In this document: one piece after another, positions 1 through 8,340 of the stretch
Position numbering within the stretch: position 1 is the first letter of the stretch
Layout: the number at the start of each line of letters is the position of its first letter
Origin: Bremerella sp. JC817
Lineage (GTDB): Bacteria > Planctomycetota > Planctomycetia > Pirellulales > Pirellulaceae
NCBI RefSeq assembly: GCF_040718835.1
Contig: NZ_JBFEFG010000234.1
Location: 1-57,102, forward strand
Direction of reading: 5' to 3'
DNA length: 57,102 bases
Translations under genes and position numbers: made by a program
Notes under the pieces: model-generated
Told to the model about the DNA's origin: nothing
What the model saw: the letters and a program-made list of their open reading frames with translations, nothing else
The model's database searches: none

Positions 1-56
1 GGCTTCACCATTTTCCACTGCTCGTCGGTGAGCAGAACCTCACGCTTTCCAGCCAT
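1..56 (-). CDS. IS5-family transposase, N-terminal fragment
   Basis: Only the first 18 codons are inside the window. The protein starts MAGKREVLLTDEQWKMVKP, and the LTDEQW pattern is typical of the N-terminal helix-turn-helix region of IS5-family transposases (DUF4096 type). The ATG is the complement of 54-56. An AGGAGT-like ribosome binding site lies just upstream on the minus strand (the reverse of ggactcct at 61-68). The catalytic DDE part is beyond the left edge. Family assignment is fairly firm from this short motif; whether the gene is intact cannot be judged. Confidence 0.7.
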   Translation of the reverse strand, partial: MAGKREVLLTDEQWKMVK

Positions 57-137
57 CGAAGGACTCCTTTCGATGGTAGGTGTAACGCAAATCGTTGCCT
101 GGCGCAAGCTTATAACGTCAGGGTTTTGAAACAGCTT
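1..137 (-). mobile_element. Right end of an IS5-like insertion sequence (partial)
   Basis: The window opens inside an insertion sequence whose transposase reads leftwards out of it. The stretch to the right of the transposase start holds no gene. It ends near a short motif (about 121-137) that, read on the minus strand, resembles a terminal repeat of the CTGTTTCAAAACC type. The next four bases, CTAG at 138-141, fit the YTAR target duplications seen with some IS5-group elements. The other end lies outside the window, so neither the inverted repeat nor the duplication can be confirmed. Confidence 0.5.
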
Positions 138-141
138 CTAG

Positions 142-420
142 ACGGATGCTGAAACACTGCATGCCATGCGGTCTGGGAATCTCGTGGGACTTTGCTCAAG
201 TTCTCACGATGGAGAGAGCCACTTCCGCTGACCAAACGCAATCCTATCCCCAAATCGCTCCCCGAATCATCCCCAGAAAAGACCTGCGCCACAGCCAACT
301 ACAAACCAAAGGTGAGTGGATCGCCAACTGGCTGGAGAATTCGCACCGTCATATTTCAAAGCGAAAAGAAGTCACTTTTAACAATGGCTCTTCTGACTTC
401 TAGGCTTAGTGAGTGTCCAA
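142..420. other. Intergenic stretch, no gene seen
   Basis: Between the IS end and the glycosyltransferase stop codon there are only short overlapping frames with no ribosome binding site, recognisable motif or consistent codon use. No terminator with a clear T-tract was seen. Confidence 0.5.
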
Positions 421-1521
421 CTACCGGCGCGTGATTCGTTCGGTTGCGGTGTCGTAGCTGGGGGCGAGGTTTGGCCACTGGAGGTTCTTGAGGCGTTGTT
501 GGGCCTGGTGGGATTGTTGTTGGGCTTGCTGCTGGAACGATTGGTCTTGGGTCAGGTGCTGGATATGGCTGGCGAGACCGTTGGGCGTTCCGTCGTAGAG
601 AAGATGCGACTGGTGGTCGACCAGTTCGGGATAGGCCAAGCGGTTGGGGAGCACGGGAATGCATCCTGCCAGAATCGCTTCGGCGGCGGAGATGCCGAAG
701 AACTCGTGGATGGCAGTGGAAACGAAGAGATCTGCTTCCCTTAGAAGTGCCTGGTAGTCGGCGTGATTTGGCAGAAATCCCCACTGCTCGATCTGGTCTG
801 AAAACATCTCCTGGGCTTCGGCGAAGATCGTCGGGCTATCGCGGAAACTTTCACCCACCACGCTCAGGCGAAAGCTCACGCCGTGATCGTTCAGTTGCTG
901 GAGTGCGGCAAAGAAATCTTCCGGGTTTTTGTCTTGCTCCCAGCGGGCCGCCCAGACGATATGCGGACAATCGAAACGAGGCTGGGTCTCTCGCTTGGGA
1001 CTAACCTCAAGGCCTGGCTGGGCGATCGTGCATCGCTGGGCAAGCAGGTCGATCTGGTCATCCAGGTGGTAATCGGGAAAGCGGGACAGGAACTGCCGGG
1101 TTGCCTGAAGGAACTCGTCGCGATGGTACTGCGAATTGAACCAGATCGCATCGGCGGCGAGCATCGACTGGAAGTTATCGAAGGCGTAGTGATAGTCACG
1201 TTGCGTGCGGAACTGATCGGGGTAGGTCAGCTGGTTTTCATGAAAGTAGAGGAGCGTCGGCAGTGGGCCGATCGCTTTCGGGGCCAGGCCGCGAAAGGCT
1301 GCCAGGTTCAGCATATCGGTGCAAAGCAGAAGATCGAAGTCGGTGCTATGCGCCTCGTGAAGCTGCTGGGCGAAGGTGATCGCCGCGTGCCGCATTCGCC
1401 ACTTCCAGTGATGGGCCGGCAAGGTAAGGCAGGTCCAATCATGGCGACTTGCCTGGCTCCACCCGTCGAGGAAAGCACGATGGCTTCCGCCATAATAAGG
1501 TTCGAGGGCCAGGATCTTCAT
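421..1521 (-). CDS. DUF3524 glycosyltransferase, tRNA-queuosine alpha-mannosyltransferase-like
   Basis: This 366-residue protein begins with MKILALEPYYGGSHRAFLDG followed by a LPAHHWKWRMR segment. That pairing marks the DUF3524 N-terminal domain of the family containing animal GTDC1/QTMAN, which transfers mannose to queuosine in tRNA-Asp. The second half has a GT4-type glycosyltransferase fold: a WAARWEQDKNPEDF strand near residue 190 and a STAIHEFFGISAAEA block near residue 280, the usual sugar-nucleotide contact with its E-x7-E-like acidic residues. No signal peptide is seen, so it is probably cytosolic. It stands alone, with no queuosine synthesis gene beside it. Family membership is well supported; tRNA-queuosine as the bacterial substrate is inferred from the animal enzyme, and a different acceptor is possible. 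Confidence 0.75.
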   Translation of the reverse strand: MKILALEPYYGGSHRAFLDGWSQASRHDWTCLTLPAHHWKWRMRHAAITFAQQLHEAHSTDFDLLLCTDMLNLAAFRGLAPKAIGPLPTLLYFHENQLTYPDQFRTQRDYHYAFDNFQSMLAADAIWFNSQYHRDEFLQATRQFLSRFPDYHLDDQIDLLAQRCTIAQPGLEVSPKRETQPRFDCPHIVWAARWEQDKNPEDFFAALQQLNDHGVSFRLSVVGESFRDSPTIFAEAQEMFSDQIEQWGFLPNHADYQALLREADLFVSTAIHEFFGISAAEAILAGCIPVLPNRLAYPELVDHQSHLLYDGTPNGLASHIQHLTQDQSFQQQAQQQSHQAQQRLKNLQWPNLAPSYDTATERITRR

Positions 1522-1580
1522 GCAAGTGGTCGAAAGGCAAGACTGCGGAACAATAGGTCATCTGTTCCGTAGCTTAGTCC

Positions 1581-2102
1581 CTAGCGAACGATGGTGCCAG
1601 TCTCGGGGCGGTCGAACTGGCTGAGCTGAATCAACGAGCTGTCCGGCGAGATCTCGGCGGCCCGCTGAAAGGCAAGCATTGCTCCGGCGGAATCGCCCGA
1701 GAATTCGAGGGCCATCGCATGCAAGTGATGCAGGTTGGCATCATTCGGGAAGTCGTTCAGCAGGTTCGCATAGATGGCCGCGGCATCATCGAACTCGTTG
1801 CGAGACATATGGACTTCAGCCTTCAGAAGAAACATCTCTTTGCAATCGGGATCGAGCTTGGCGACTTCCGAAAGTGCGTGCAAGCAATCGTCGTAGCGAC
1901 CAGATTCGAGCATCGTCGAGGCTGCTTGAAGCCGCGTGGTGATATGTCGCTCGTCAACCAGTCGGCGAATTTCTTCCTTACGCTGCCGCTCCTCCTTGCC
2001 TGGATCCATAATCGCTTCACGCAGTTTGGGCGAGATCGCGCAGCCAGTGGTTTGGCTGATCAGCAGTGATGCGGCGAACAAAGCGAGAAGAAAACGGCGC
2101 AT
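1581..2102 (-). CDS. TPR-containing lipoprotein at the end of the pilus operon
   Basis: This 173-residue protein has a short hydrophobic leader ending in a lipobox-like TTGC (cysteine 21), so it is probably a lipid-anchored envelope protein. From about residue 55 it shows helical pairs of the tetratricopeptide type: ASTMLESGRYDDCLHALSEV, then an MSRNEFDDAAAIYANLL unit and an EFSGDSAGAMLAFQRAAEI unit. It starts 13 bases after the secretin stop and is the last gene of the leftward pilus/secretion operon. Small TPR lipoproteins (PilF/PilW pilotins) help secretin assembly in type IV pilus systems, and its place beside the secretin suggests that role. This is inference from position and fold, not from a pilotin-specific motif. 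Confidence 0.7.
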   Translation of the reverse strand: MRRFLLALFAASLLISQTTGCAISPKLREAIMDPGKEERQRKEEIRRLVDERHITTRLQAASTMLESGRYDDCLHALSEVAKLDPDCKEMFLLKAEVHMSRNEFDDAAAIYANLLNDFPNDANLHHLHAMALEFSGDSAGAMLAFQRAAEISPDSSLIQLSQFDRPETGTIVR

Positions 2103-2115
2103 AGTTGTGGTTCGA

Positions 2116-4281
2116 CTATTGATGGGCTTCGATCCGTGGATTGATCACCGGGTGTGGCGACGGAAATAGCTGCTCGGGATACAACGGCGGCGCGGGATCG
2201 ATCCGATCGAGGTGCCATGGTGAAACCTCGACGCCGTGCGGATGATTCCACGGGGCCAGGCCTTCTTTCAGGTGCGTGTGAACCGAGCGATCTCCGAGGC
2301 CAGTTTGGGCAACGATCTTCTCGCGAAGGGCCACCGCTTCCAGGATCGTGTCGTCATAATGAATTGCCAGGTTGACGTATCGCAGTGCGGAGTAAGCATC
2401 GCCAGTCGCCCAGGCCGCGGTCGCTCGGCGGTAGTAGTTTCGTCCGATGTGGGCTTTGCTGAGTGGGCTCATCTTGTCGGCGCTGTATTCATGCTGCACC
2501 TCGAACAGGTCGCGAGCCTGTTCGCCATCTTGCGGGATGTTGCCTGGATCGACGATACGTGGCGTGATCAGAACAATCAGCTCCTGACGCTCCAGGTCTT
2601 CCAGCTTCGAGCGAAACAGCACGCCAACGCCTGGCAGACTGCCTAGCAGCGGAATCTGCGAACCACTCGTCTTTTGATCGCTTTTGATCAGACCACCGAT
2701 GACGACCGTACGGCCATCGGGGCACATGATGTTGGTGGTGACCTGGGTGACCTTCTTATTGGGAATCGTCAGGCCTTCTTCGACGCGCACATCGCCGGTC
2801 GAGATTTCAGGATGCACTTCCAGTCGTACCATTCCATCGCTGGTGATAAAGGGACGCAAGCGAAGCTGCGTACCGACGTCGAGGAATTCAACGGTTTGCG
2901 TCGAAGCACTTTCGGTAACGGTCGTGCTGATATAGCCCTTCTGTTCACCGATCAAGACTTCAGCACGCTGCTTGTTCAGTACCAGAAGCTGCGGTGCGGC
3001 GATCACGTTGGTTTCACCGATCGTCTCCAGTGCTTCCACGAACAACGAAAGGTTGGCATCCAGGTAACCGAGTTTCAGCCCGCCATCCGCCATGTTGACC
3101 GTCGGAAGCGTACTGGATGGGAACTCGGAGATGATACGGATCGTGTTGCTTTGACGGAGGGCCTCGAAGCTAACGCCCATGTCGAGTGAGTCTTCCAACT
3201 GAACGCTGAGGATCATCGCTTCAATCGCCACCTGCAGCGGGCGGCAATCTAGTTCGAGGATGGCCTGATCTATCTTCTTCAGGTTTTGCTCGTAATCGCG
3301 AATGATCACGGTTTCTTCGCCGGCGTAGTCGTTCGCGCCTGAGCCGGTCGAATCCGCACCAATGCCAACCTTCGATGCGGTCGAGATACTGATCGAGCCA
3401 ACGCCTTCGGTCAACAACGGTGTCAGCAGGGTCTGGACTTCCGAGGCCTGAATGTATTTAAGGCGATAGATCCGCGTGCCCATCTTGTCCTGCAGTACCT
3501 GCATGCCTTGGATATCCGCCGGGGTCCCGACGAAGATGAAGCCATCTTCTTCCTGCATGATGTAGCCGGTCGATTTCAAGATCGCGGCCAGTGCGGTGCG
3601 AACATCGACCTTGGTGAGCGATGCGGAAACGCGCCCTTGGACGTTTTGGCTCGGCAAGATATTCAGCTGACCTTGTTCGCTCAACAGTTCAATGACCTCG
3701 CGGATATCGCTGTCTTGAATCACGATCGTTAGCTTGTCGTCCCCTTCGTCGGGGATGATGCGTGGCTGCGATGGACTGGGCAAGTCGATCGGTTCTGGCG
3801 AAGGCTGATAGGCAGGCTCAGCGGTTGGGGTTGCAGGCGGCAACGCAGGTGGAGCGGCGTTCACGGCCGAGCCGGCGGCACCAGTCGGGTCGTTCTTTGA
3901 CGTGGCGACTTCTTTCATCGAGTCGAGGGCTTTGTTGACCACGTCCCACGAGCGGTTTTGCTGTTCAGCCATTTGCTGTTGGGTCGCTTCGGCTCGCTCG
4001 AGCGTCTTTTTGATGGCATCCAGGTCAAACTGCTGGGTGTAATTGGGTTCCAGCGGAATCGTGGTCGGTGCCGTTGGTTGTGCGTCGATGTTGACGTTGG
4101 AAGTCAGATGCGTCGTCGGGGCAGGCTCTGGTTCGGCTGCGACGACAGGTTGCGGAATTGCCTGGGCCAGGAAGGTGGGCAGATTCCATTGAGAGAGATC
4201 GCACGACTCGAGGAAGATTGCCAGGGCAATCCCGCCGAGCGTGCTGATGAGCAGCAGCGATAGAATCAGGAGTTTCTTCAT
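2116..4281 (-). CDS. Secretin (PilQ/GspD-like outer-membrane channel)
   Basis: This 721-residue secretin should form the outer-membrane ring through which the pilus or pseudopilus works. An N-terminal hydrophobic segment (residues 4-24) acts as signal or anchor. A Pro/Ala-rich linker with a short coiled coil follows. Around residues 185-340 are N0/N1-type domains (DIREVIELLSEQGQLNILPS; IYRLKYIQASEVQTLLTPLL). The C-terminal secretin domain carries the usual VPLLGSLPGVGVLFR-type motif, here IPLLGSLPGVGVLFRSK, and ends with ELIVLITPRIV. About 120 residues follow the secretin domain and include a TPR-like stretch (YYRRATAAWATGDAYSALRY), longer than in classical PilQ. It starts 25 bases after the PilP-like gene. 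The secretin call is firm; PilQ versus GspD cannot be settled from sequence alone. Confidence 0.93.
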   Translation of the reverse strand: MKKLLILSLLLISTLGGIALAIFLESCDLSQWNLPTFLAQAIPQPVVAAEPEPAPTTHLTSNVNIDAQPTAPTTIPLEPNYTQQFDLDAIKKTLERAEATQQQMAEQQNRSWDVVNKALDSMKEVATSKNDPTGAAGSAVNAAPPALPPATPTAEPAYQPSPEPIDLPSPSQPRIIPDEGDDKLTIVIQDSDIREVIELLSEQGQLNILPSQNVQGRVSASLTKVDVRTALAAILKSTGYIMQEEDGFIFVGTPADIQGMQVLQDKMGTRIYRLKYIQASEVQTLLTPLLTEGVGSISISTASKVGIGADSTGSGANDYAGEETVIIRDYEQNLKKIDQAILELDCRPLQVAIEAMILSVQLEDSLDMGVSFEALRQSNTIRIISEFPSSTLPTVNMADGGLKLGYLDANLSLFVEALETIGETNVIAAPQLLVLNKQRAEVLIGEQKGYISTTVTESASTQTVEFLDVGTQLRLRPFITSDGMVRLEVHPEISTGDVRVEEGLTIPNKKVTQVTTNIMCPDGRTVVIGGLIKSDQKTSGSQIPLLGSLPGVGVLFRSKLEDLERQELIVLITPRIVDPGNIPQDGEQARDLFEVQHEYSADKMSPLSKAHIGRNYYRRATAAWATGDAYSALRYVNLAIHYDDTILEAVALREKIVAQTGLGDRSVHTHLKEGLAPWNHPHGVEVSPWHLDRIDPAPPLYPEQLFPSPHPVINPRIEAHQ

Positions 4282-4306
4282 TCGACTTCCGTGTCGATAG
4301 CGGAGC

Positions 4307-4975
4307 TCAGTTCTCTGGGGGAAGCAACGTCCCGTTTCGCAGGACCAGTTTGCTACGTCCTTGTAGGCTGGTCTGATCCAAGTGCAACTCGTAGTTCTGC
4401 GTGGTCCCTCTCAGCGTGACTCCCCAGGGATGAACCTGAAGCAGCGTGAAGGTGGCCACCTGGCTTTCGCCACTAACTCTGTCGCCGAGGCGATAGTTTT
4501 GATTATTGATCCGGGCAATCGGCTTGCTGCCAACAATGACCGATGTCACTGCCAGGCCGGCCGCTTCCGGAGAAACGTCCAGTTGCCCTGGCTGATCTAG
4601 TTCGGCTGGAGTCGAGGTCACCGAAGTGGCCAGCGGTGTTGGATAGAAGGGATCGAAGCCCTCGCTATTGAGGGTTCCTGGTTCCATCCATGGATCCGCG
4701 GCGATCTGCTCGTTGACCTCTTTCCAGTTGCTCTTGGCGGTGCCGGAGGACGCAGCGACTGACGGACTGGCCGTCTTCAATGCGCCTGGCTGGGGAACCA
4801 CCAGCGGCTCGACCTTCTCAGGCGTCGCGACACTATTCGAGGTGCCCACCCACTTTTGAATCAGCGGATACCAGAACCAGATGGCAACAGCCAGCAAGCC
4901 ACCAAGGACGGCAGCTTTGCCCGGGTTCCGCTTGATTTCTTTGGTAAGTTGGGTGGTTACGTTCTTAAATTTCAC
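4307..4975 (-). CDS. PilP/GspC-like inner-membrane clamp protein
   Basis: This 222-residue protein has a basic N-terminus, one membrane segment (about residues 22-37, ending in FWYPLIQKW), a low-complexity linker, and a compact beta domain from about residue 140 (VTSVIVGSKPIARINNQNYRLGDRV). That domain has the form of the GspC homology region / PilP beta-sandwich that links the inner-membrane PilMNO assembly to the secretin. Its position between PilO and the secretin matches the standard pilMNOPQ order. It stops 25 bases before the secretin start, so the two are probably co-transcribed. Overall sequence is divergent, so the call rests on topology, the VGSxPIARIN.xYRLGD pattern and gene order. 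Confidence 0.75.
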   Translation of the reverse strand: MKFKNVTTQLTKEIKRNPGKAAVLGGLLAVAIWFWYPLIQKWVGTSNSVATPEKVEPLVVPQPGALKTASPSVAASSGTAKSNWKEVNEQIAADPWMEPGTLNSEGFDPFYPTPLATSVTSTPAELDQPGQLDVSPEAAGLAVTSVIVGSKPIARINNQNYRLGDRVSGESQVATFTLLQVHPWGVTLRGTTQNYELHLDQTSLQGRSKLVLRNGTLLPPEN

Positions 4976-5036
4976 GGTTCGGTCGAGACACCAGGGGGTC
5001 TCGTCTTTCGTGTTATCGGTTTACGGAATAGTCTTC

Positions 5037-5579
5037 CTAATGCGAATTCTTTACCGAGACCATAAAAGCCTCAAATTCTACCTCGCACGATAGCTCGTGG
5101 TTGGTGTCGTCGCTCGGTGCTAGCTCAATGCGTTCGACCCAGATTTGCTGCGGCATGGTTTCGATGCGGCGAATCAAGTCGTGAATCTCTTGGAATGTTC
5201 CTTTGCAGCCGAGTCGAACCGGAATACGCTGCAGGGCCTGCATCGATTCGATTTGGCCTGGTTCCAGGCGTAATGAGTCGGCGCCCGATTGTTTGGCTTG
5301 AGTCGAGACCTCGCCCAGAAGCTGGCTGAGTTCAAAGTTCACATTCTCGACCTCTGGCCATGTCGACGAGAACGCTTGCACCTCTTCCACTTCGGCCTGG
5401 TACTTATCGATTTGGGCTAGCAGTGATTGCTCTTGGCCGACCAGCGATAGCTTCAGGTTCAAGGCATCGCGTTTGGCCGAGATCGAACGGCTGATCGGTA
5501 AATAGACCAGCACGGCAAACGCTGCCACAAGACAAAGGCCAGCTACCAGCCAGGGTGTCGAACTCTTCGGCATCTGCAT
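5037..5579 (-). CDS. pilO: PilO-like pilus assembly protein
   Basis: This 180-residue protein has one N-terminal membrane segment (about residues 11-27), a periplasmic coiled coil (residues 32-75) and a C-terminal ferredoxin-like fold (RIPVRLGCKGTFQEIHDLIRRIETM). In PilO this fold pairs with PilN. The R-I-P-V-x-L-x-x-x-G-x(2)-x-I-x-x-F/L-I-x-x-I-E pattern is characteristic of PilO/GspM. The start is two bases after the PilN stop, so translation is probably coupled. A second in-frame ATG two codons in could also be used. In type IV pili PilN and PilO form a heterodimer in the inner membrane that aligns PilM with PilP. The assignment is well supported by order and structure pattern. Confidence 0.82.
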   Translation of the reverse strand: MQMPKSSTPWLVAGLCLVAAFAVLVYLPISRSISAKRDALNLKLSLVGQEQSLLAQIDKYQAEVEEVQAFSSTWPEVENVNFELSQLLGEVSTQAKQSGADSLRLEPGQIESMQALQRIPVRLGCKGTFQEIHDLIRRIETMPQQIWVERIELAPSDDTNHELSCEVEFEAFMVSVKNSH

Positions 5580-5581
5580 GA

Positions 5582-6313
5582 CTAGAGGGCTCCTTCCGAC
5601 GAGTTAGCGGTACTGAGAGCCTGGCCCAGCAAGTGTTCGAAGGCGGCGAAATGGCCACGCTTGATCCGCACATGAGCGGTGAAGGTCGACGACTCGCTGC
5701 CATCAGGGTTTTGTTGCGGATCGATCGATTCGATCTTGGCCGACTCGACCACTTCCGACTGGTGGAGATCGGCCAGAAATTGATAAAGCAGCGACGAGTC
5801 GCGGGTTGTTCCTTCCAGTTCGATCGAACATCGTTCGTTGCGAAGTTCCGTGATCAGCTTCTCGAGATCCCCCTTCAGTGGATCTCCTTTCGGCTCGACC
5901 GATCCTTTTTCCTTTGCTCCCCGAACAACCGGCGGGCCGGTCTGCTGGGTCGTCAATTGAATGCGAGTCAGCACGATATCGGCTGGCAGCGGATTGGTGA
6001 TCGAGGCAATCACTTGCGACTTCGGATACGGGTGATCCATAAACGCGAGCAGGTTGGCATGATGTCGCAGTGCCGTAACTTCCGCCCGCTTGCGATCAAC
6101 TTCCTGCATCAATTGCGAGATCCGTTCATGCTGCTTGTCGAGCGAAGCGACCTGAACGTTCAGCGTGTGCAGTTTGGCGAGTTGGAAGATCACGACGGTA
6201 ACCATCACGCCGACAACGACTGCAGCCAAAACCAGTCTCGAAATGTTGCTCGAACTGCGCGTCCGTTTTTCGCGATACTTCTTCGGCAGAAATTCAATTT
6301 CGTGCAGGGTCAT
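5582..6313 (-). CDS. pilN: PilN-like pilus assembly protein
   Basis: The start at 6313 gives 243 residues and an ATGA overlap with the end of pilM; a longer upstream reading exists but would run deep into pilM. The first residues, MTLHEIEFLPKKYREKRTR, resemble the conserved N-terminal tail with which PilN (INLLP..R) docks on PilM. One membrane segment (about residues 24-45), a coiled coil (50-80) and a C-terminal ferredoxin-like domain follow, including a LITELRNERCSIELEGTTRD region and a segment near DLHQSEVVESAKIESI. This matches PilN/GspL-C topology. Translational coupling to pilM and the immediately following pilO support the assignment. Confidence 0.82.
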   Translation of the reverse strand: MTLHEIEFLPKKYREKRTRSSSNISRLVLAAVVVGVMVTVVIFQLAKLHTLNVQVASLDKQHERISQLMQEVDRKRAEVTALRHHANLLAFMDHPYPKSQVIASITNPLPADIVLTRIQLTTQQTGPPVVRGAKEKGSVEPKGDPLKGDLEKLITELRNERCSIELEGTTRDSSLLYQFLADLHQSEVVESAKIESIDPQQNPDGSESSTFTAHVRIKRGHFAAFEHLLGQALSTANSSEGAL

Positions 6314-7389
6314 TTGGCTGCTCCCACTTGGCGAGCCGCAAGCCCGACGGCGACGTCCCATTGGCTACGTCGTCCGAAGCTTTGCGTGGCCTCGTAGATG
6401 CGGAGTGGGTCGCCGAGTTCGGTTTCGATCCCCGAAAGGCGTTCGATTTCATTACGCAGGGACTCGGTTGCTTCGCCACCGCACAGCACCACACGCACCA
6501 GCGGTTTGCCACGGAACGTCACGCTGTGGTAGCGAATGCACATCGCCAGTTCGTTCTGCAAGCGTTCCAGTTCGTCGCGCATCGCGTTCAGCACGCTGCG
6601 TTCCACTTCGGGCGTTTGCTGGCCTCGGCGGCGATCGGCGTTGTGTTTGCGAAGGTTGATCGCATCGGTCAGGCTCATGTCGAGTTGCCGGGCGACTGCT
6701 TCATCGAAGTGGCGACCGCCGACATCGATGTACTTCACAAACAACACCTGGCCCCCTTGGGCGATGATCACCAACGTATTGGTATAGCCGACATGAATGT
6801 ACAAAACGCGATTTTCGTCGTCCGCTTCACGGCGATATTGCCGCGTGAAAGAACGGAGGATCGCCATCGGTTCAACATCAACCGAAACTGGCCGGAACCC
6901 GCTTTTCTCGCATTGATCGAGGATTGCTTCCAGCTTTGGCCGATAGCAGGCCATGATGATCACTTCTCGCAGCAGTTGCTCGCCCTGGCGGATTTCTTCC
7001 GATTCGAGGAAGCGGATTTCGGCGTCGATCATCGAATAAGGGATACGGTCGGCGGCCTCTTGATGGACGATATTGGCCAGGGCTTTCGAGTCGCTCTTGC
7101 CGACGCGGATGTTATGTAAAAACAGGTCACGCTGGTGGATGCAGATGATGGCGTCGTGGCCACGGAAATTGCGGCCGATGCGGGCATTCTGAAGTGTTTG
7201 GCCTAGCGCGGACAAATAGCCTTCGAAGTCTTTCTCGGGCGAGATATCTTCAGGCAGGTCGACGACGGCAGCTTCCTGGACCGACTTATAGTCCTTCGAA
7301 AACTGCACCATCTTGATGCTCTTCGAACCGATGTCGATTCCGATCGGATTGTAGCGAAACAGTGGAAGCCGAATCATGGGTCGTGCCAT
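6310..7389 (-). CDS. pilM: PilM, actin-like cytoplasmic ATPase-fold protein
   Basis: This 359-residue protein shows the actin/FtsA-like nucleotide-binding fold of PilM. The first phosphate-loop block is PIGIDIGSKSIKMVQF near residues 16-31. A second block is LYIHVGYTNTLVIIAQGGQVLFVKYIDVGG near 205-235, with a GG(R)HFDEAVA helix. The adenosine region is VRVVLCGGEATESL near 305. In type IV pilus systems PilM binds the cytoplasmic tail of PilN and links the PilB/PilC motor to the envelope complex. It overlaps pilN by four bases (ATGA). The start at 7389 (MARPMIRLP) is used, with a second in-frame ATG four codons in. Assignment is firm. Confidence 0.92.
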   Translation of the reverse strand: MARPMIRLPLFRYNPIGIDIGSKSIKMVQFSKDYKSVQEAAVVDLPEDISPEKDFEGYLSALGQTLQNARIGRNFRGHDAIICIHQRDLFLHNIRVGKSDSKALANIVHQEAADRIPYSMIDAEIRFLESEEIRQGEQLLREVIIMACYRPKLEAILDQCEKSGFRPVSVDVEPMAILRSFTRQYRREADDENRVLYIHVGYTNTLVIIAQGGQVLFVKYIDVGGRHFDEAVARQLDMSLTDAINLRKHNADRRRGQQTPEVERSVLNAMRDELERLQNELAMCIRYHSVTFRGKPLVRVVLCGGEATESLRNEIERLSGIETELGDPLRIYEATQSFGRRSQWDVAVGLAARQVGAAK

Positions 7390-7442
7390 TGCCGAGAGGT
7401 GTCTGCTCCCTGGCTGGCCGAAACATGTTCAACCTTCCAGGA

Positions 7443-8069
7443 TCAAGACGAACCATCGGCACCGAGTATGTTAGGAGCCTGCGTCGTGAATTCACCGATG
7501 GTTGCCAGCCCAGTCACGGGGTTCACCGAGATCGGTAAATAGATTTCCTCGGTCCCTGCGATGGAGGAAAGCCAGATAAGTGTAGGTTCCTCTCGCGTGG
7601 TCTGACCGAGTGTGTCGAATTCAATCGTCGTGACTGCCTCCGGCGTCGATTCGTCTGTAACGATCGCAACGATTGAAACGCGTGTCCCGACCTGGGGAAA
7701 TTCGTCCAGCGAGACGATGAGGGAGGTCGGATCGTCGGAAGGCTTTCGGAAGGGATTATCGGGCAGCGTGTCGAGCGTATTGTTCGCCCCGGTATGGGTC
7801 AGAACGTACTGGTTCTGTGCCTCGTTGAAGGTAAGGCGATAGGTCGAACTGTTGGAGATCGCCAACGACCGGGAGTAGTCGAGATCGGCGACGATAATCT
7901 GGGCCGCTCCTTGTAACTGGTCAGGGGCCGCTGCCCCGAACTGAGGGATGACCACGGCCGCCAGGATGCCGAGAATCGCCACCGTGATCAGCAGTTCGAT
8001 CAACGTAAAGCCGGCTCGGCCAGGCCGAGTCGGTGCAGCGTATTTCAGGGTTAGCTTGGGCGTGGCCAT
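7443..8069 (-). CDS. GspH/PilE-like pilin with class III signal
   Basis: This 208-residue protein carries a prepilin signal: a basic leader, then G20 followed by FTLIELLITVAILGILAAVV. Cleavage would fall after G20 and Glu at mature position 5 is kept. The body is a small beta-rich domain with a TYRLTFNEAQNQYVLTH strand pair typical of GspH/FimT-type minor pilins, in which a segment about residue 60 (YSRSLAISNSSTYRL) precedes the sheet. It lies between the small membrane protein and pilM. It could be a minor pseudopilin at the fibre tip or the main pilin; no other candidate major pilin is present in the operon. Function inside the pilus/secretion machine is firm, exact class less so. Confidence 0.85.
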   Translation of the reverse strand: MATPKLTLKYAAPTRPGRAGFTLIELLITVAILGILAAVVIPQFGAAAPDQLQGAAQIIVADLDYSRSLAISNSSTYRLTFNEAQNQYVLTHTGANNTLDTLPDNPFRKPSDDPTSLIVSLDEFPQVGTRVSIVAIVTDESTPEAVTTIEFDTLGQTTREEPTLIWLSSIAGTEEIYLPISVNPVTGLATIGEFTTQAPNILGADGSS

Positions 8070-8076
8070 CTTGTGC

Positions 8077-8319
8077 CTATTTGGCGGCGGTCACTTGGAC
8101 CTTGAGTTTGCCAGACTTCAGTAGCTCGTTTTGTTCGCGCAGAAGTTGATTCGATTCCTGCAGCAGACGAATCATTTGCTCTCGCTGCTGAACCGGGTTA
8201 GCGAAGGGCTGACGTGGCTCGGGAGGAGCGGCATCGCTCTGCGAGTACCACCAGCCCACGGCCAGGCACAATACGTTGAAAGCAATCAGCATTTGCCAAC
8301 GGTTTCGCGATTCGTTCAT
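8077..8319 (-). CDS. Small membrane protein with coiled coil in the pilus operon
   Basis: The start at 8319 (MNESRNRWQM) gives 80 residues; an ATG five codons upstream is also possible. There is one hydrophobic segment (about residues 10-23), a Pro-rich link, and a short helical coiled coil (REQMIRLLQESNQLLREQNELL). No family is recognised. It sits between the LamG-bearing pilin-like gene and the GspH-like pilin with gaps of only 7 to 21 bases, so it belongs to the operon. It may be an assembly or anchoring partner; this is inference from location and topology only. Confidence 0.65.
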   Translation of the reverse strand: MNESRNRWQMLIAFNVLCLAVGWWYSQSDAAPPEPRQPFANPVQQREQMIRLLQESNQLLREQNELLKSGKLKVQVTAAK

Positions 8320-8340
8320 TTCGGTTCCTTTCAAAGAGGA

